Part shown: positions 55,640 through 64,000 of the stretch, piece by piece
How the letters are laid out: each line of letters begins with the position of its first letter
Position numbering within the stretch: position 1 is the stretch's first letter
Assembly: GCA_026537415.1 (NCBI GenBank)
Contig: JAFNMF010000029.1
Span: 1 to 64,000 of the forward strand
Source of the DNA: Acetobacteraceae bacterium B3987
GTDB lineage: Bacteria > Pseudomonadota > Alphaproteobacteria > Acetobacterales > Acetobacteraceae
Reading direction: 5' to 3'
DNA length: 64,000 bases
Program-made: the position numbers and the translations under genes
The notes under the pieces: model-generated
What the model saw: the letters and a program-made list of their open reading frames with translations, nothing else
Told to the model about the DNA's origin: nothing
The model's database searches: none

Positions 55640-56913
55640 GCAGTATCCTTTTTGAGAATGTCCGCCTGATCGACCCCGCCTCCGGGCGGGATGGCAAAGG
55701 AAGCCTGCTGGTCGAAAAAGGCCGTATTGCCGCCATCGACCCCAAGGAAACACCGAAAGCCGCCCGCATTGTGGATGGCAAAGGGGCTGTCCTGTGCCCC
55801 GGCCTCGTGGATATGCGGGCCAGTTTTGGCGAACCGGGGGCTGAATATCGGGAAAGCATCGATTCCGGCATTCAGGCCGCTGTGGCAGGCGGAATTACCT
55901 CTCTGGCCCTGCTGCCTGATACCGACCCAGCCATCGATAATCCGGCACTCGTCCACTACATACGCCGCCGGGGGGAGGAAACAGGCCTTGTTTCCATCCA
56001 TCCTTATGGTGCGCTGACAAAAGGCTGTGCCGGTGTGGAAATGGCCGAAATCGGCCTGCTGAAAAAAGCTGGGGCCGTTGGCTTCACCGATGGGGCCCGT
56101 GCCATTGCCGACACCAAGCAGATGCGCAACCTGCTGGCCTATTCAGGCTTTCTAGATACGGTCATCATTCTACACCCAGAAGACCCGTCTCTAGCCAAAG
56201 GGGGCTGCGCCACAGCCAGCCCGCAGGCCGTAAAGATGGGCCTGCCGCAGATTCCTGCCTGTGCCGAGGCCATGATGGTAGCCCGTGACCTCCGCCTTGC
56301 CGAACTAACCGGGGCACGCATCCATTTCGGGCATGTCTCCACTGGCGAGGCTCTTGGCCTGATTGCTGATGCCAAGAAGCGAGGAATCCGTGTCACCTGT
56401 GATACGGCACCTCCCTATTTCGCCATGACAGAAGCAGATATTGGCGATTTCCGCACCTACGCCAAACTCTCCCCGCCTCTGCGGCTGGAAGCTGACCGTA
56501 AGGCCGTGCTGGCCGGTCTGGCTGATGGCACCATTGATGCCATCGCCTCCGACCACAGTCCGGCTGATGCCGATGACAAGCGTCTCCCCTTCGCACAGGC
56601 CCGTGCGGGTGGGACCGGGCTTGTCACCCTGTTGGGCGTGACACTTCGGGCAGGACTACCCCTGCTGGATGCGCTGCGTCTGCTCACCGTAGCCCCGGCC
56701 CGTCTGTTGGGGCTGGAAGCTGGCACGCTCGCCATCGGTGCAGCAGCCGACCTCTGCCTCTTCAACCCTGAAGAAGAATGGACGGTCGCAGCAGGCACTC
56801 TGCCCGGTCGGGCACAGAACACCCCCTTTGATGGTCAGACCCTCAAAGGCCGTGTCCTGCGGACTTTCCATCATGGGAAAGAAGTCTTCACCGCCGAAGG
56901 TCTCTCTTCATGA
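55636..56913 (+). CDS. Dihydroorotase-like PyrC' subunit, probably inactive
   Basis: 425 residues with the amidohydrolase fold of class I dihydroorotases. The zinc ligand motif D-x-H-x-H is lost: the aligned position reads D59-M-R61-A-S63 just before GEPG. The later P-H-H substrate motif is also changed (TAPPYF). Only the C-terminal Asp region ([15 protein letters not shown]) resembles active enzymes. This matches the non-catalytic PyrC' of pseudomonads that is required for assembly of the aspartate carbamoyltransferase complex. Overlap with pyrB by four bases supports that. An active DHOase must be encoded elsewhere. Confidence 0.88.
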   Translation: MSSILFENVRLIDPASGRDGKGSLLVEKGRIAAIDPKETPKAARIVDGKGAVLCPGLVDMRASFGEPGAEYRESIDSGIQAAVAGGITSLALLPDTDPAIDNPALVHYIRRRGEETGLVSIHPYGALTKGCAGVEMAEIGLLKKAGAVGFTDGARAIADTKQMRNLLAYSGFLDTVIILHPEDPSLAKGGCATASPQAVKMGLPQIPACAEAMMVARDLRLAELTGARIHFGHVSTGEALGLIADAKKRGIRVTCDTAPPYFAMTEADIGDFRTYAKLSPPLRLEADRKAVLAGLADGTIDAIASDHSPADADDKRLPFAQARAGGTGLVTLLGVTLRAGLPLLDALRLLTVAPARLLGLEAGTLAIGAAADLCLFNPEEEWTVAAGTLPGRAQNTPFDGQTLKGRVLRTFHHGKEVFTAEGLSS

Positions 56914-57545
56914 GCGGTATCCTGACCTGGACCCTCATGCCGCCTAGCCTGCCCGTCATCGCTCTTGTGGCGTATCTTCTGGGCAGTATCCCATTTGGCC
57001 TCCTACTCACGGCGATGAGTGGGCAGGGTGACATCCGGCGTATTGGCTCCGGCAATATCGGGGCCACCAATGTGTTGCGGACAGGTCGTAAAGGACTCGC
57101 TGCGGCCACCCTTCTACTGGATGCCTTCAAAGGGCTGCTAGCTGTCCTACTGGCAGAGGCTCTCTCACCGCACAACACGGCTCTCTGCCTCTCCGTGGCA
57201 GGATGTGCCGTCGTGTTGGGGCACTGCTTCCCTATCTGGCTGGGCTTTCGGGGTGGCAAAGGGGTCGCTACGGGAATCGGCGTCTTCTGGGGTATGTGCT
57301 GGCCGGTCGGGCTGCTCTGCACAATCCTTTGGCTAGCCGGGGTGCGCCTCAGCAAGATTTCCTCTGTCGGAGCATTGCTCGCTTTTCTAGCAGCACCTTT
57401 CCTGATGGTGGCCTTTTCCTTAGCCCCCATCATGTCCGCCCGGCCTATTGCAGCGGCCCTGATTACTCTGCTGATTCTTCTGCGCCATTACGGCAATATC
57501 GCCCGCCTCTGCAGCGGAACGGAACCTCGTGTCGGGCAGAAGTAA
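56910..57545 (+). CDS. plsY: Acyl-phosphate:glycerol-3-phosphate acyltransferase PlsY
   Basis: 211-residue inner-membrane acyltransferase making lysophosphatidate from acyl phosphate. About five membrane segments; the conserved cytoplasmic motifs GSIPFGLL, GSGNIGATNVLRT, GHCFPIWLGFRGGKGVATG and the asparagine near RHYGNIARL are all present. Start overlaps the pyrC' stop by four bases, and dprA begins inside its last 17 bases. The PlsY-DprA-TopA order is common in alphaproteobacteria. Confidence 0.95.
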   Translation: MSGILTWTLMPPSLPVIALVAYLLGSIPFGLLLTAMSGQGDIRRIGSGNIGATNVLRTGRKGLAAATLLLDAFKGLLAVLLAEALSPHNTALCLSVAGCAVVLGHCFPIWLGFRGGKGVATGIGVFWGMCWPVGLLCTILWLAGVRLSKISSVGALLAFLAAPFLMVAFSLAPIMSARPIAAALITLLILLRHYGNIARLCSGTEPRVGQK

Positions 57546-58764
57546 TCCTGCTGCGTTACCAGAAACCGGCCTGACAGCAACAGAGCGTCTAGCCCGCCTA
57601 CGGCTGGCCCGGACAAAAGGCATTGGCAGTGCTACATTCAGCCGTCTGATGGGCCTTTATGGAACGGCAGAACAGGCCATTACGGCTCTGCCTGTCCGTG
57701 CCCGCCTTTCTGACCGTCCAGAACCCGCCATCCCCTCCGCCTCACAGATGGAGGATGAAATCGCCTGGTTGGAACAGCAAGGAGCCTGCCATCTACTGCG
57801 TTCAGATGCAGCCTACCCAGGCCTGCTTGCTGGCCTGCCTAATGCGCCCGTGCTGCTCTTTGCTCAAGGCAAGACAGCATTGCTCTCTGCTCCATCCCTT
57901 GCCATTGTCGGTGCCCGCAAAGCCTCTAGCCCTGCTCTAAAACTGACGGAAAATTTTGCTGCTGGACTGGCAGAAGCCGGGCTAACCATCATATCCGGCC
58001 TTGCCCGTGGGATTGATGGTGCCGCCCATCGCAGTGCCCTTCCCTTTGGACGAACCATCGCTGCCCTGCCCGGTGGGCTGGATGTCACCTACCCACCCGA
58101 ACATGCCCGACTGCAGGCAGACATAGCCCAGCAAGGATGTCTGATTACGGAATATCCGCCCGGTATGCCTGCCAATGCCCGGCATTTTCCACGCCGCAAC
58201 CATCTCATCGCTGGGTTGGCCCGGGGCTGTCTGCTTGTCGAAGCAGCCAGACGCTCCGGCACACTCATTACGGCTCGACTCGCCCTCAGCTTCCGGCGAC
58301 TCCTTTTCGCCGTGCCCGGCTTTCCCGGAGACCCACGCTCCAGCGGAGGGAATGACCTGCTGAAACAAAACCAAGCCATATTAGTCGAGCAGTTTCAGGA
58401 CGTTCTCACAGCGTTGGAAGGTGCTCCCCTGCCGGATAGGGGGCTAGCACCATGGGAAAGGCCCCCTCCACGGCAGCCATCGCTTTTTGCTCATACAGGC
58501 GACTCCAACAGGCAGAAGACGGCATCACGTCCTGCCATAACAGCCATGCCTGCCCAGCAGAACGCCCCTGCAACGGAGGAAGATATCCGGACATCGGATG
58601 AAAAAAATATCCTCTCCCTGCTGGCACATACCCCCTCCACTGTTGACGAGATTGCATCACGCTGTCAGTTGTCCATCTCAGAAGTTGCGGCAATACTCAT
58701 CGAACTGGAGATCAACGGGACTGTCCAACGCCATGAAGATGGACAGATCACACGTCTCCACTAG
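57529..58764 (+). CDS. dprA: DNA-processing protein DprA
   Basis: 411 residues. A Rossmann-like domain in the middle (about 115-300) carries GARKAS, TIISGLARGIDGAAH and FPRRNHLIAGLA, the ssDNA-binding core that loads RecA on incoming DNA. An N-terminal SAM-like helical part (about 15-75) precedes it, and a C-terminal winged-helix domain (about 345-411) follows. Start is GTG at 57529 within plsY. Together with comEC in the same window it points to competence for transformation, although DprA is widespread in non-competent bacteria. Confidence 0.93.
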   Translation: MSGRSNPAALPETGLTATERLARLRLARTKGIGSATFSRLMGLYGTAEQAITALPVRARLSDRPEPAIPSASQMEDEIAWLEQQGACHLLRSDAAYPGLLAGLPNAPVLLFAQGKTALLSAPSLAIVGARKASSPALKLTENFAAGLAEAGLTIISGLARGIDGAAHRSALPFGRTIAALPGGLDVTYPPEHARLQADIAQQGCLITEYPPGMPANARHFPRRNHLIAGLARGCLLVEAARRSGTLITARLALSFRRLLFAVPGFPGDPRSSGGNDLLKQNQAILVEQFQDVLTALEGAPLPDRGLAPWERPPPRQPSLFAHTGDSNRQKTASRPAITAMPAQQNAPATEEDIRTSDEKNILSLLAHTPSTVDEIASRCQLSISEVAAILIELEINGTVQRHEDGQITRLH

Positions 58765-58819
58765 CGGGCATCAGCCATAGGCAACCTATCGTCAGAACAC
58801 CAGAGACCGGGAAAAACTC

Positions 58820-61567
58820 ATGGCAGTGAAGAATGTTGTGGTTGTTGAGAGCCCTGCCAAGGCAAAGACCATCAACCGTTATCTCGGCAGCGATTACACC
58901 GTTATCGCCTCCTTTGGCCATGTGCGTGACCTTCCCCCCAAAGATGGCAGTGTCCGCCCTGACGAGAACTTTGCCATGTCATGGCAGACGGATGAGCGTG
59001 GCTCAAAACAAATCACCACCATTGCCAAGGCTCTCAAGGGAGCCAGCAAACTGATTCTCGCCACCGACCCGGATAGAGAAGGCGAAGCGATTTCATGGCA
59101 TGTCCGCAGTGCCCTTGAGGAAAAGAACCTCCTGAAGAATATTGAGGTCGAGCGGGTTACCTTCAACGAGATCACCAAAAACGCCATCGCTGCGGCCATG
59201 AAAGCCCCCCGCACGCTAGACCGGCCCCTGATTGACGCCTATCTGGCTCGCCGTGCGCTGGATTATCTGGTTGGATTTACCCTGTCCCCCGTTCTCTGGC
59301 GCAAACTGCCCGGCAGCCGCAGTGCAGGGCGTGTTCAGTCCGTTGCCCTGCGCCTGATCTGCGAACGGGAAGCGGAAATCGAAGTCTTCAAACCCAGAGA
59401 ATATTGGAGTGTGGAAGGTCTCTTCACCACACCCGCGAAAGCAGACTTCTCGGCAAAGCTGACCCATCTTGAAGGCAAGAAGCTCGACCAGTTTGCCCTA
59501 CCGAATGAAGAAACGGCCCATAAGGCCCGTGATCTGGTCCGTTCCTCTGCGCTCAGCGTGCGGAAGATTGAACGCAAGCGGACACGCCGTAACCCAGCAC
59601 CGCCTTTCACCACCTCCACCCTTCAGCAGGAAGCCTCCCGCAAGCTGGGCATGAGTGCCCAGACCACCATGCGTACCGCTCAGCAGCTCTATGAGGGTGT
59701 GGACCTGAATGGTGAGACGGTCGGTCTTATCACCTATATGCGTACCGATGGCGTCACCATGGCATCGGAAGCCGTGCAGGCCATCCGCTCCCATATCGGC
59801 TCCGCCTTCGGCAAGGAATACTGCCCGGACAAACCACGTTCCTACGCCACGAAGGCCAAGAATGCGCAGGAGGCCCATGAGGCCATCCGTCCAACCGATG
59901 TTGCCCGCACACCGGCGGCGGTGGCTTCTGTCCTTACTACAGACCAAAAGCGGCTTTATGAACTGATCTGGAAACGGGCCGTCGCTTCCCAGATGCAGTC
60001 TGCCGAGCTGGACCAGACCGCCGTCACTATTGGGGACGACAAAAACCAGACCCTTCTGCGAGCTACCGGCTCCATCATCGCCTTTGATGGCTTCCTGAAG
60101 CTCTACATTGAAGGGCATGATGATAAGGAAAAAGGCAGCGACGATGACCAGAACCGCCTGCTCCCTGCCATGCAGGAAGGCGACCGTCTGGGCACAAAGG
60201 ACGTCAAAGCCGAACAGCACTTCACCCAGCCGCCGCCCCGCTATTCCGAGGCGTCACTGGTCAAGAAGATGGAAGAGATCGGCATCGGCCGTCCCTCCAC
60301 CTATGCTTCCATTCTTAGTGTCCTGCGGGACCGCAATTATGTGCGTCTTGATGCCCGCCGTTTCGTGCCGGAAGACCGGGGCCGTCTGGTCACGGCCTTC
60401 CTGACCTCCTTCTTCCAGCGTTATGTGGATACAGGCTTCACCGCCTCGCTGGAGACGCAGCTGGATGACATTTCTGACGGACGGGCTGACTGGCATGATG
60501 TCATGTCCGCCTTCTGGCATGACTTCTCTGCCACGGTTGCCAAAACAAAAGACCTGAAGATTTCCGATGTCATTGATGCTCTGGATCAGGACCTCGGAAA
60601 TCATTTCTTCCCCACCCGCCCGGATGGCAGCGACCCAAGGAGCTGCCCTTCCTGCTCTGATGGCAGGCTGGGCCTCAAGCTGGGCCGTCATGGTGCCTTC
60701 CTCGGCTGCTCCAACTATCCGGACTGCCGTGTCACCCGGCCGCTGGCGGTCGATAATGGCGAAGATTCGGCCCTGCCGGACGGTATGCGCCTGCTAGGAC
60801 ACGACCCTGCCACGGGTGAGGATATCACCCTCCGCCGTGGACCTTACGGGCTGTATGTCCAGCGTGGCGAACCAGACCCGGAAGACAAGAAGGCCAAACC
60901 GAAACGGGCCACCATCCCCAAGGACCGCAATGGGGAAGAACTGACCCTGGAAGAAGCTGTCGGCCTGCTCTCTCTCCCCCGTGAGGTCGGCCCGCATCCG
61001 GAAACAGGCGAGATGATTACCGCCGGCCTTGGCCGCTTCGGGCCGTTCGTCAAGATGGGCAGCATCTATGGCACGCTCAGCAAAGATGATGATGTCCTGA
61101 CCATCGGGCTGAACCGGGCTGTTGATGCGCTGGCCAAGAAGCTCGCCTCCATCCGTACTCTGGGAACACACCCCAAGGATGGCGAGGCCGTCATGGTCCG
61201 TAAGGGGCGGTTCGGCCCCTATGTGCAGCATGGTCAGACCATCGCCACCCTCCCCAAAGGGGACTCGATGGACGATGTAACGCTGGAAGAGGCCCTCACG
61301 CTGCTGGCAGAAAAAGGAAAGCCACTGAAAGGTGGCCGCAAGACAGCCACGAAAAAAGCGGCAGCAAAAAAGGCCACCACCAAGAAAAGTACAGCCTCCA
61401 AAAGCACTACGAAAAAAGCAAGCAGCACGAAAACCGGAACTGCTAGCACCACGAAGAAAAAAAGTACCTCTACAAAAACGGCCAGTACTGCCAAAACCAC
61501 AAAAACCAGTACCCGCAAGAAGGATGCTTCACAGAAAACCGTCAGCAAGGATGATCTCCCTTTCTGA
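58820..61567 (+). CDS. topA: DNA topoisomerase I
   Basis: 915 residues. Toprim domain at the N terminus (VVESPAKAKTI and DPDREGEA), the catalytic-tyrosine motif in YMRTDGVTM, then one C4 zinc-finger unit (SCPSCSDGRLGL with later CSNYPDC) and several short Toprim C-terminal repeats. It relaxes negative supercoils. The last 80 residues are a Lys/Ser/Thr-rich, low-complexity tail, longer and more regular than in many relatives, probably for DNA or RNA contact. ATG at 58820. Confidence 0.96.
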   Translation: MAVKNVVVVESPAKAKTINRYLGSDYTVIASFGHVRDLPPKDGSVRPDENFAMSWQTDERGSKQITTIAKALKGASKLILATDPDREGEAISWHVRSALEEKNLLKNIEVERVTFNEITKNAIAAAMKAPRTLDRPLIDAYLARRALDYLVGFTLSPVLWRKLPGSRSAGRVQSVALRLICEREAEIEVFKPREYWSVEGLFTTPAKADFSAKLTHLEGKKLDQFALPNEETAHKARDLVRSSALSVRKIERKRTRRNPAPPFTTSTLQQEASRKLGMSAQTTMRTAQQLYEGVDLNGETVGLITYMRTDGVTMASEAVQAIRSHIGSAFGKEYCPDKPRSYATKAKNAQEAHEAIRPTDVARTPAAVASVLTTDQKRLYELIWKRAVASQMQSAELDQTAVTIGDDKNQTLLRATGSIIAFDGFLKLYIEGHDDKEKGSDDDQNRLLPAMQEGDRLGTKDVKAEQHFTQPPPRYSEASLVKKMEEIGIGRPSTYASILSVLRDRNYVRLDARRFVPEDRGRLVTAFLTSFFQRYVDTGFTASLETQLDDISDGRADWHDVMSAFWHDFSATVAKTKDLKISDVIDALDQDLGNHFFPTRPDGSDPRSCPSCSDGRLGLKLGRHGAFLGCSNYPDCRVTRPLAVDNGEDSALPDGMRLLGHDPATGEDITLRRGPYGLYVQRGEPDPEDKKAKPKRATIPKDRNGEELTLEEAVGLLSLPREVGPHPETGEMITAGLGRFGPFVKMGSIYGTLSKDDDVLTIGLNRAVDALAKKLASIRTLGTHPKDGEAVMVRKGRFGPYVQHGQTIATLPKGDSMDDVTLEEALTLLAEKGKPLKGGRKTATKKAAAKKATTKKSTASKSTTKKASSTKTGTASTTKKKSTSTKTASTAKTTKTSTRKKDASQKTVSKDDLPF

Positions 61568-61686
61568 TTTCCCTTCTTCCAGCAATGCGGCATAATGGGT
61601 TGGAGACGTCTTTCTACAAAGGATGCGCCTCCAGCCCATAACGGGTATGTTCGGCCCCGCCCGGTCCTGCCTCTAAAAGAAACAGT

Positions 61687-63627
61687 ATGGCAATGTACCG
61701 GTCTTTTCATTCTTCCTTTCCTTCATTAATCCGGTCCATCGCATCTATGATGCCAGTTCGCCCCTTGCGTCCCATCTGCACAGCCCTTGCCGGGGTCACC
61801 CTTTCCGGGATGCTGATATCCGGCCCAGCTACTGCACAGCCTGTTCAGGCGCACCCGTTCTGGCATCAGCTACTCCATCATTTCGTCACTTCCTCGCAGG
61901 CTGTATCCTTGTCTCAGGCCGGGGCTCCACCCACAAAAGAAGCGCACCCAACGACAATGGGCAACGCTGCTCCCCTGCCCCAGTCCACCCCACCCTCTGG
62001 CACAGCCGCAGCCCCTGCACTCCCCGAGCTTACCGATGAAGACCGACAGGCAGAGCTGACATTATCCACTGCCCTCACATTCATGCTGCCACGGACGCTG
62101 GCACCACACACACCACAAGAACTCTGCCTCTGGGGAATGCAGGCCCTACTAGAAATACCCCAATCCCTGAAAGCAGCGGACCAAGGTCAGACTCCATCAG
62201 TCAGTTTCACCTTTACAGTTCAACCGGGAACCATATTCAGCCCAGCCCGTGTGAGCCTGCTATACGACCGTCATCCGTTGCTCTCCACCCTTGCGCCCAA
62301 TAAGGATGATGTAGCGGGTTGGAGCCATCTGAGCCTCCAGCTCATTGCTCTTCTGCGACGGGATGTGCCCCAGTTCCAGACCATGAGCGATGAAACCCTC
62401 CTGAACCGTTTCCTTAATGGAATGCTGGCCAGACTGGATCCTTACTCCCGCTATCAATCGCCGCCGCCGCCGCCAAGCCGGTCCGACACAGCCACGCATG
62501 ATCAGATACCGCCTGAACCTCCTGCAAGCGTTGGTCTAACTCTCCGCAGGACACGAGCCCATTTTCCCATTGTTGCAGCACTCAACCTCAATAGTCCCTT
62601 ATGGGATGCTGGCATCACACCGGGCGACAGCCTGACTGGCCTTGACCATCAAAGCACTCGCCAGATGGCACTTCCTGACCTTCAATCTATGCTAACCGGC
62701 CCTATTGGCAGTACCGTAACATTGGAGTTTCGCACTCAGGATGGTCATCACCTCATACGGAGCTTCACCCGTGGACGCATGGCCGATGAAAGCGTTTTCC
62801 CTGAACAAGCAGGCCGCTACCCCATATTACGGGTCACTCATTTCTCCAGCCGCACGGCAGAAGAAGTCAGCCAGTATCTATCCATTCTTCTGCCAGATAC
62901 CCCCCTTGACAGCAGCTCAACCAAATCATCCCCAGCACCGACCTTACCCGGCCTTGTGCTGGACCTACGGGGCAATCACGGTGGCATTCTGCAACAGGCC
63001 GTCATGACGGCAGCCCTTTTCCTCGATCATGGCGTGGTTGCCACAACCGAGGGACGAGCTACAGAGGCTAATCACGTTTGGAGCATTCAGGGAGGAGACC
63101 TGACCAATAATACTCCCCTGGCCCTATTGGTTGATCAAAACACGGGCAGTGCAGCCGAAGTTCTAGCGGCAGCACTGGCCGACCAGCAACGGGCAGTCGT
63201 AGCTGGCAGCAGCACCTTCGGCAAAGGCATGGTACAAGTCTCATCCATCATGCCTAACGGTGGCCACCTCTCCCTGACATGGGCACATATCACAGCCCCT
63301 CAGGGGTGGGCCTTACAAGGGCTTGGCGTGCTACCCCAGCTCTGTACAAATCCGCAAGGACAGTTCTCTCTGCAAGAGCAGTTAACGGCTCTTCGGGATG
63401 GACATTCCCTCATGACCGATGCGCTGCGTCAATCCCGTCACATCCATGCAGATAGTCCCGAGAAAGCACGCCTCGCCCTAAGAGAAGTCTGCCCCCCCGC
63501 ACCTTCTGGTTCGGCTGACCTATCCGCCACACTCGCACTTTTCATCCTGCCTCACGCCTACCACGCAGCTATCCTGCCGCTACCAGACAGTGCCACATCC
63601 CACCTAGTAACGCCGGCTACCCCTTAA
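61687..63627 (+). CDS. S41 family C-terminal processing peptidase
   Basis: 646 residues. A signal peptide is likely within residues 22-50 (LAGVTLSGMLISGPATA). A Pro/Ala-rich linker (about 75-115) precedes a helical part with NRFLNGMLARLDPYSRY, the cap region of CtpA. A PDZ domain (about 280-350) and the S41 catalytic core follow: the Ser in GSAAE is S488 and the Lys in FGKG is K513, 25 residues apart as in Tsp/CtpA. It probably works in the periplasm on envelope proteins or peptidoglycan hydrolases. In-frame alternative ATGs lie about 20 codons in, at the signal. Confidence 0.88.
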   Translation: MAMYRSFHSSFPSLIRSIASMMPVRPLRPICTALAGVTLSGMLISGPATAQPVQAHPFWHQLLHHFVTSSQAVSLSQAGAPPTKEAHPTTMGNAAPLPQSTPPSGTAAAPALPELTDEDRQAELTLSTALTFMLPRTLAPHTPQELCLWGMQALLEIPQSLKAADQGQTPSVSFTFTVQPGTIFSPARVSLLYDRHPLLSTLAPNKDDVAGWSHLSLQLIALLRRDVPQFQTMSDETLLNRFLNGMLARLDPYSRYQSPPPPPSRSDTATHDQIPPEPPASVGLTLRRTRAHFPIVAALNLNSPLWDAGITPGDSLTGLDHQSTRQMALPDLQSMLTGPIGSTVTLEFRTQDGHHLIRSFTRGRMADESVFPEQAGRYPILRVTHFSSRTAEEVSQYLSILLPDTPLDSSSTKSSPAPTLPGLVLDLRGNHGGILQQAVMTAALFLDHGVVATTEGRATEANHVWSIQGGDLTNNTPLALLVDQNTGSAAEVLAAALADQQRAVVAGSSTFGKGMVQVSSIMPNGGHLSLTWAHITAPQGWALQGLGVLPQLCTNPQGQFSLQEQLTALRDGHSLMTDALRQSRHIHADSPEKARLALREVCPPAPSGSADLSATLALFILPHAYHAAILPLPDSATSHLVTPATP

Positions 63628-63661
63628 CAACGTCTCAATCATCCTCTTAAGGAGCCCCCCT

Positions 63662-64000
63662 ATGGTCTATGGTCTGAAAACAGGATTTTGGGTCCGGGCA
63701 ACTCTCCGACGCCTCAACCAAAATGGTCTAATCGCTGTCATCGCCCATAAAGGCGATGAAGATGCGGGCAGTGTCTTCATCCTCCTAAATGACAGAAAAG
63801 GGAAAGCCGCCATATTACGGGAACAGAGCGCAACATGGCACCGCCAGTCATTTGAGGACACCAATGAAGAAAGTGCCATGATGCAGGCAAATGCCTATCT
63901 GGAGCGACAGAAACGCTACGATCCCGACCTCTGGATCATTGAAATGGATGTTCCTGACAGTGCCCATCCATTAGAAAATGAGATACCAACACGCCATCTC
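63662..64000 (+). CDS. DUF1491 family protein (3' end outside window)
   Basis: First 113 codons of a gene that continues past the window edge. LKTGFWVRATLRRLNQNG at the start, HKGDEDAGSVFILL and the YDPDLWIIEMD motif identify DUF1491, a small alphaproteobacterial family of unknown function. The ATG at 63662 has GGAG a few bases upstream. It lies 34 bases after the S41 protease stop. No stop codon is reached before 64000, so it is incomplete here. Confidence 0.85.
   Translation, partial: MVYGLKTGFWVRATLRRLNQNGLIAVIAHKGDEDAGSVFILLNDRKGKAAILREQSATWHRQSFEDTNEESAMMQANAYLERQKRYDPDLWIIEMDVPDSAHPLENEIPTRHL

Noticed and set aside
1-64000. tRNA genes, CRISPR arrays, insertion sequences, phage or toxin-antitoxin modules
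   Set aside because: All intergenic gaps were read on both strands; none showed cloverleaf, repeat-spacer, transposase or inverted-terminal-repeat signals.

Overview
The window reads as ordinary chromosome of an alphaproteobacterium, most likely an acetic acid bacterium (Acetobacteraceae). This is inferred from moderately high GC coding sequence, alphaproteobacterial domain families (DUF1489, DUF1491, DUF2272, a Hint_2 protein), the gene order rimP-nusA-ylxR-infB-rbfA-truB-rpsO-pnp, and a PyrB/inactive-PyrC pair. Genus cannot be fixed from the sequence alone. I found no tRNA, rRNA, CRISPR array, insertion sequence or phage gene; the last gene runs off the right edge.

Layout. 1-7.7 kb: a flavoprotein oxidoreductase, two overlapping CDF metal exporters, a ClC chloride channel/antiporter, and a convergent operon of a COG0523 GTPase (His-rich, metal-chaperone type) plus a WD40 protein; largely metal/ion homeostasis. 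8-13.4 kb: an aldo/keto reductase, then a more AT-rich accessory stretch with a Hint-domain protein, an orphan lipoprotein, a decayed tandem copy of that lipoprotein, and a DUF2272 lipoprotein. 13.4-24 kb: rhodanese, cysteine synthase-like enzyme, RsmB, the PLP-homeostasis protein YggS, the K+ transporter Kup, HemW, DUF1489, a TIM-barrel protein, PdxH and a nitronate monooxygenase-like protein. 24-33.7 kb: the translation/RNA operon on the minus strand, preceded by a small ORF whose stop codon lies in the loop of an intrinsic terminator, so possibly attenuated.

33.9-36.8 kb: a three-gene plus-strand cluster with a membrane-anchored Hsp100-type AAA+ ATPase between two unrecognised membrane-anchored proteins; this is the best candidate for an undescribed system. 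36.8-47 kb: amino-acid ABC importer (binding protein fused to permease, plus ATPase), a CcmA-CcmB fusion, AccC/AccB/AroQ, an RlpA-like lipoprotein, a YihY-type membrane protein, an LpxO-like hydroxylase, and an ornithine-decarboxylase-like gene behind a structured leader that could be the alphaproteobacterial speF motif. 47-64 kb: ABC exporter, Nth, a GT8-like glycosyltransferase with an altered DxD motif, ComEC, then a tight plus-strand run gltX-pyrB-pyrC'-plsY-dprA-topA, an S41 protease and a DUF1491 gene cut by the window edge.

Gaps over 300 bases: 8964-9291 holds a strong terminator followed by AT-rich DNA with no gene; 45617-46070 holds the ornithine-decarboxylase leader in its last 170 bases and nothing I can support before it. 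Bases 1-180 are AT-rich with no gene.
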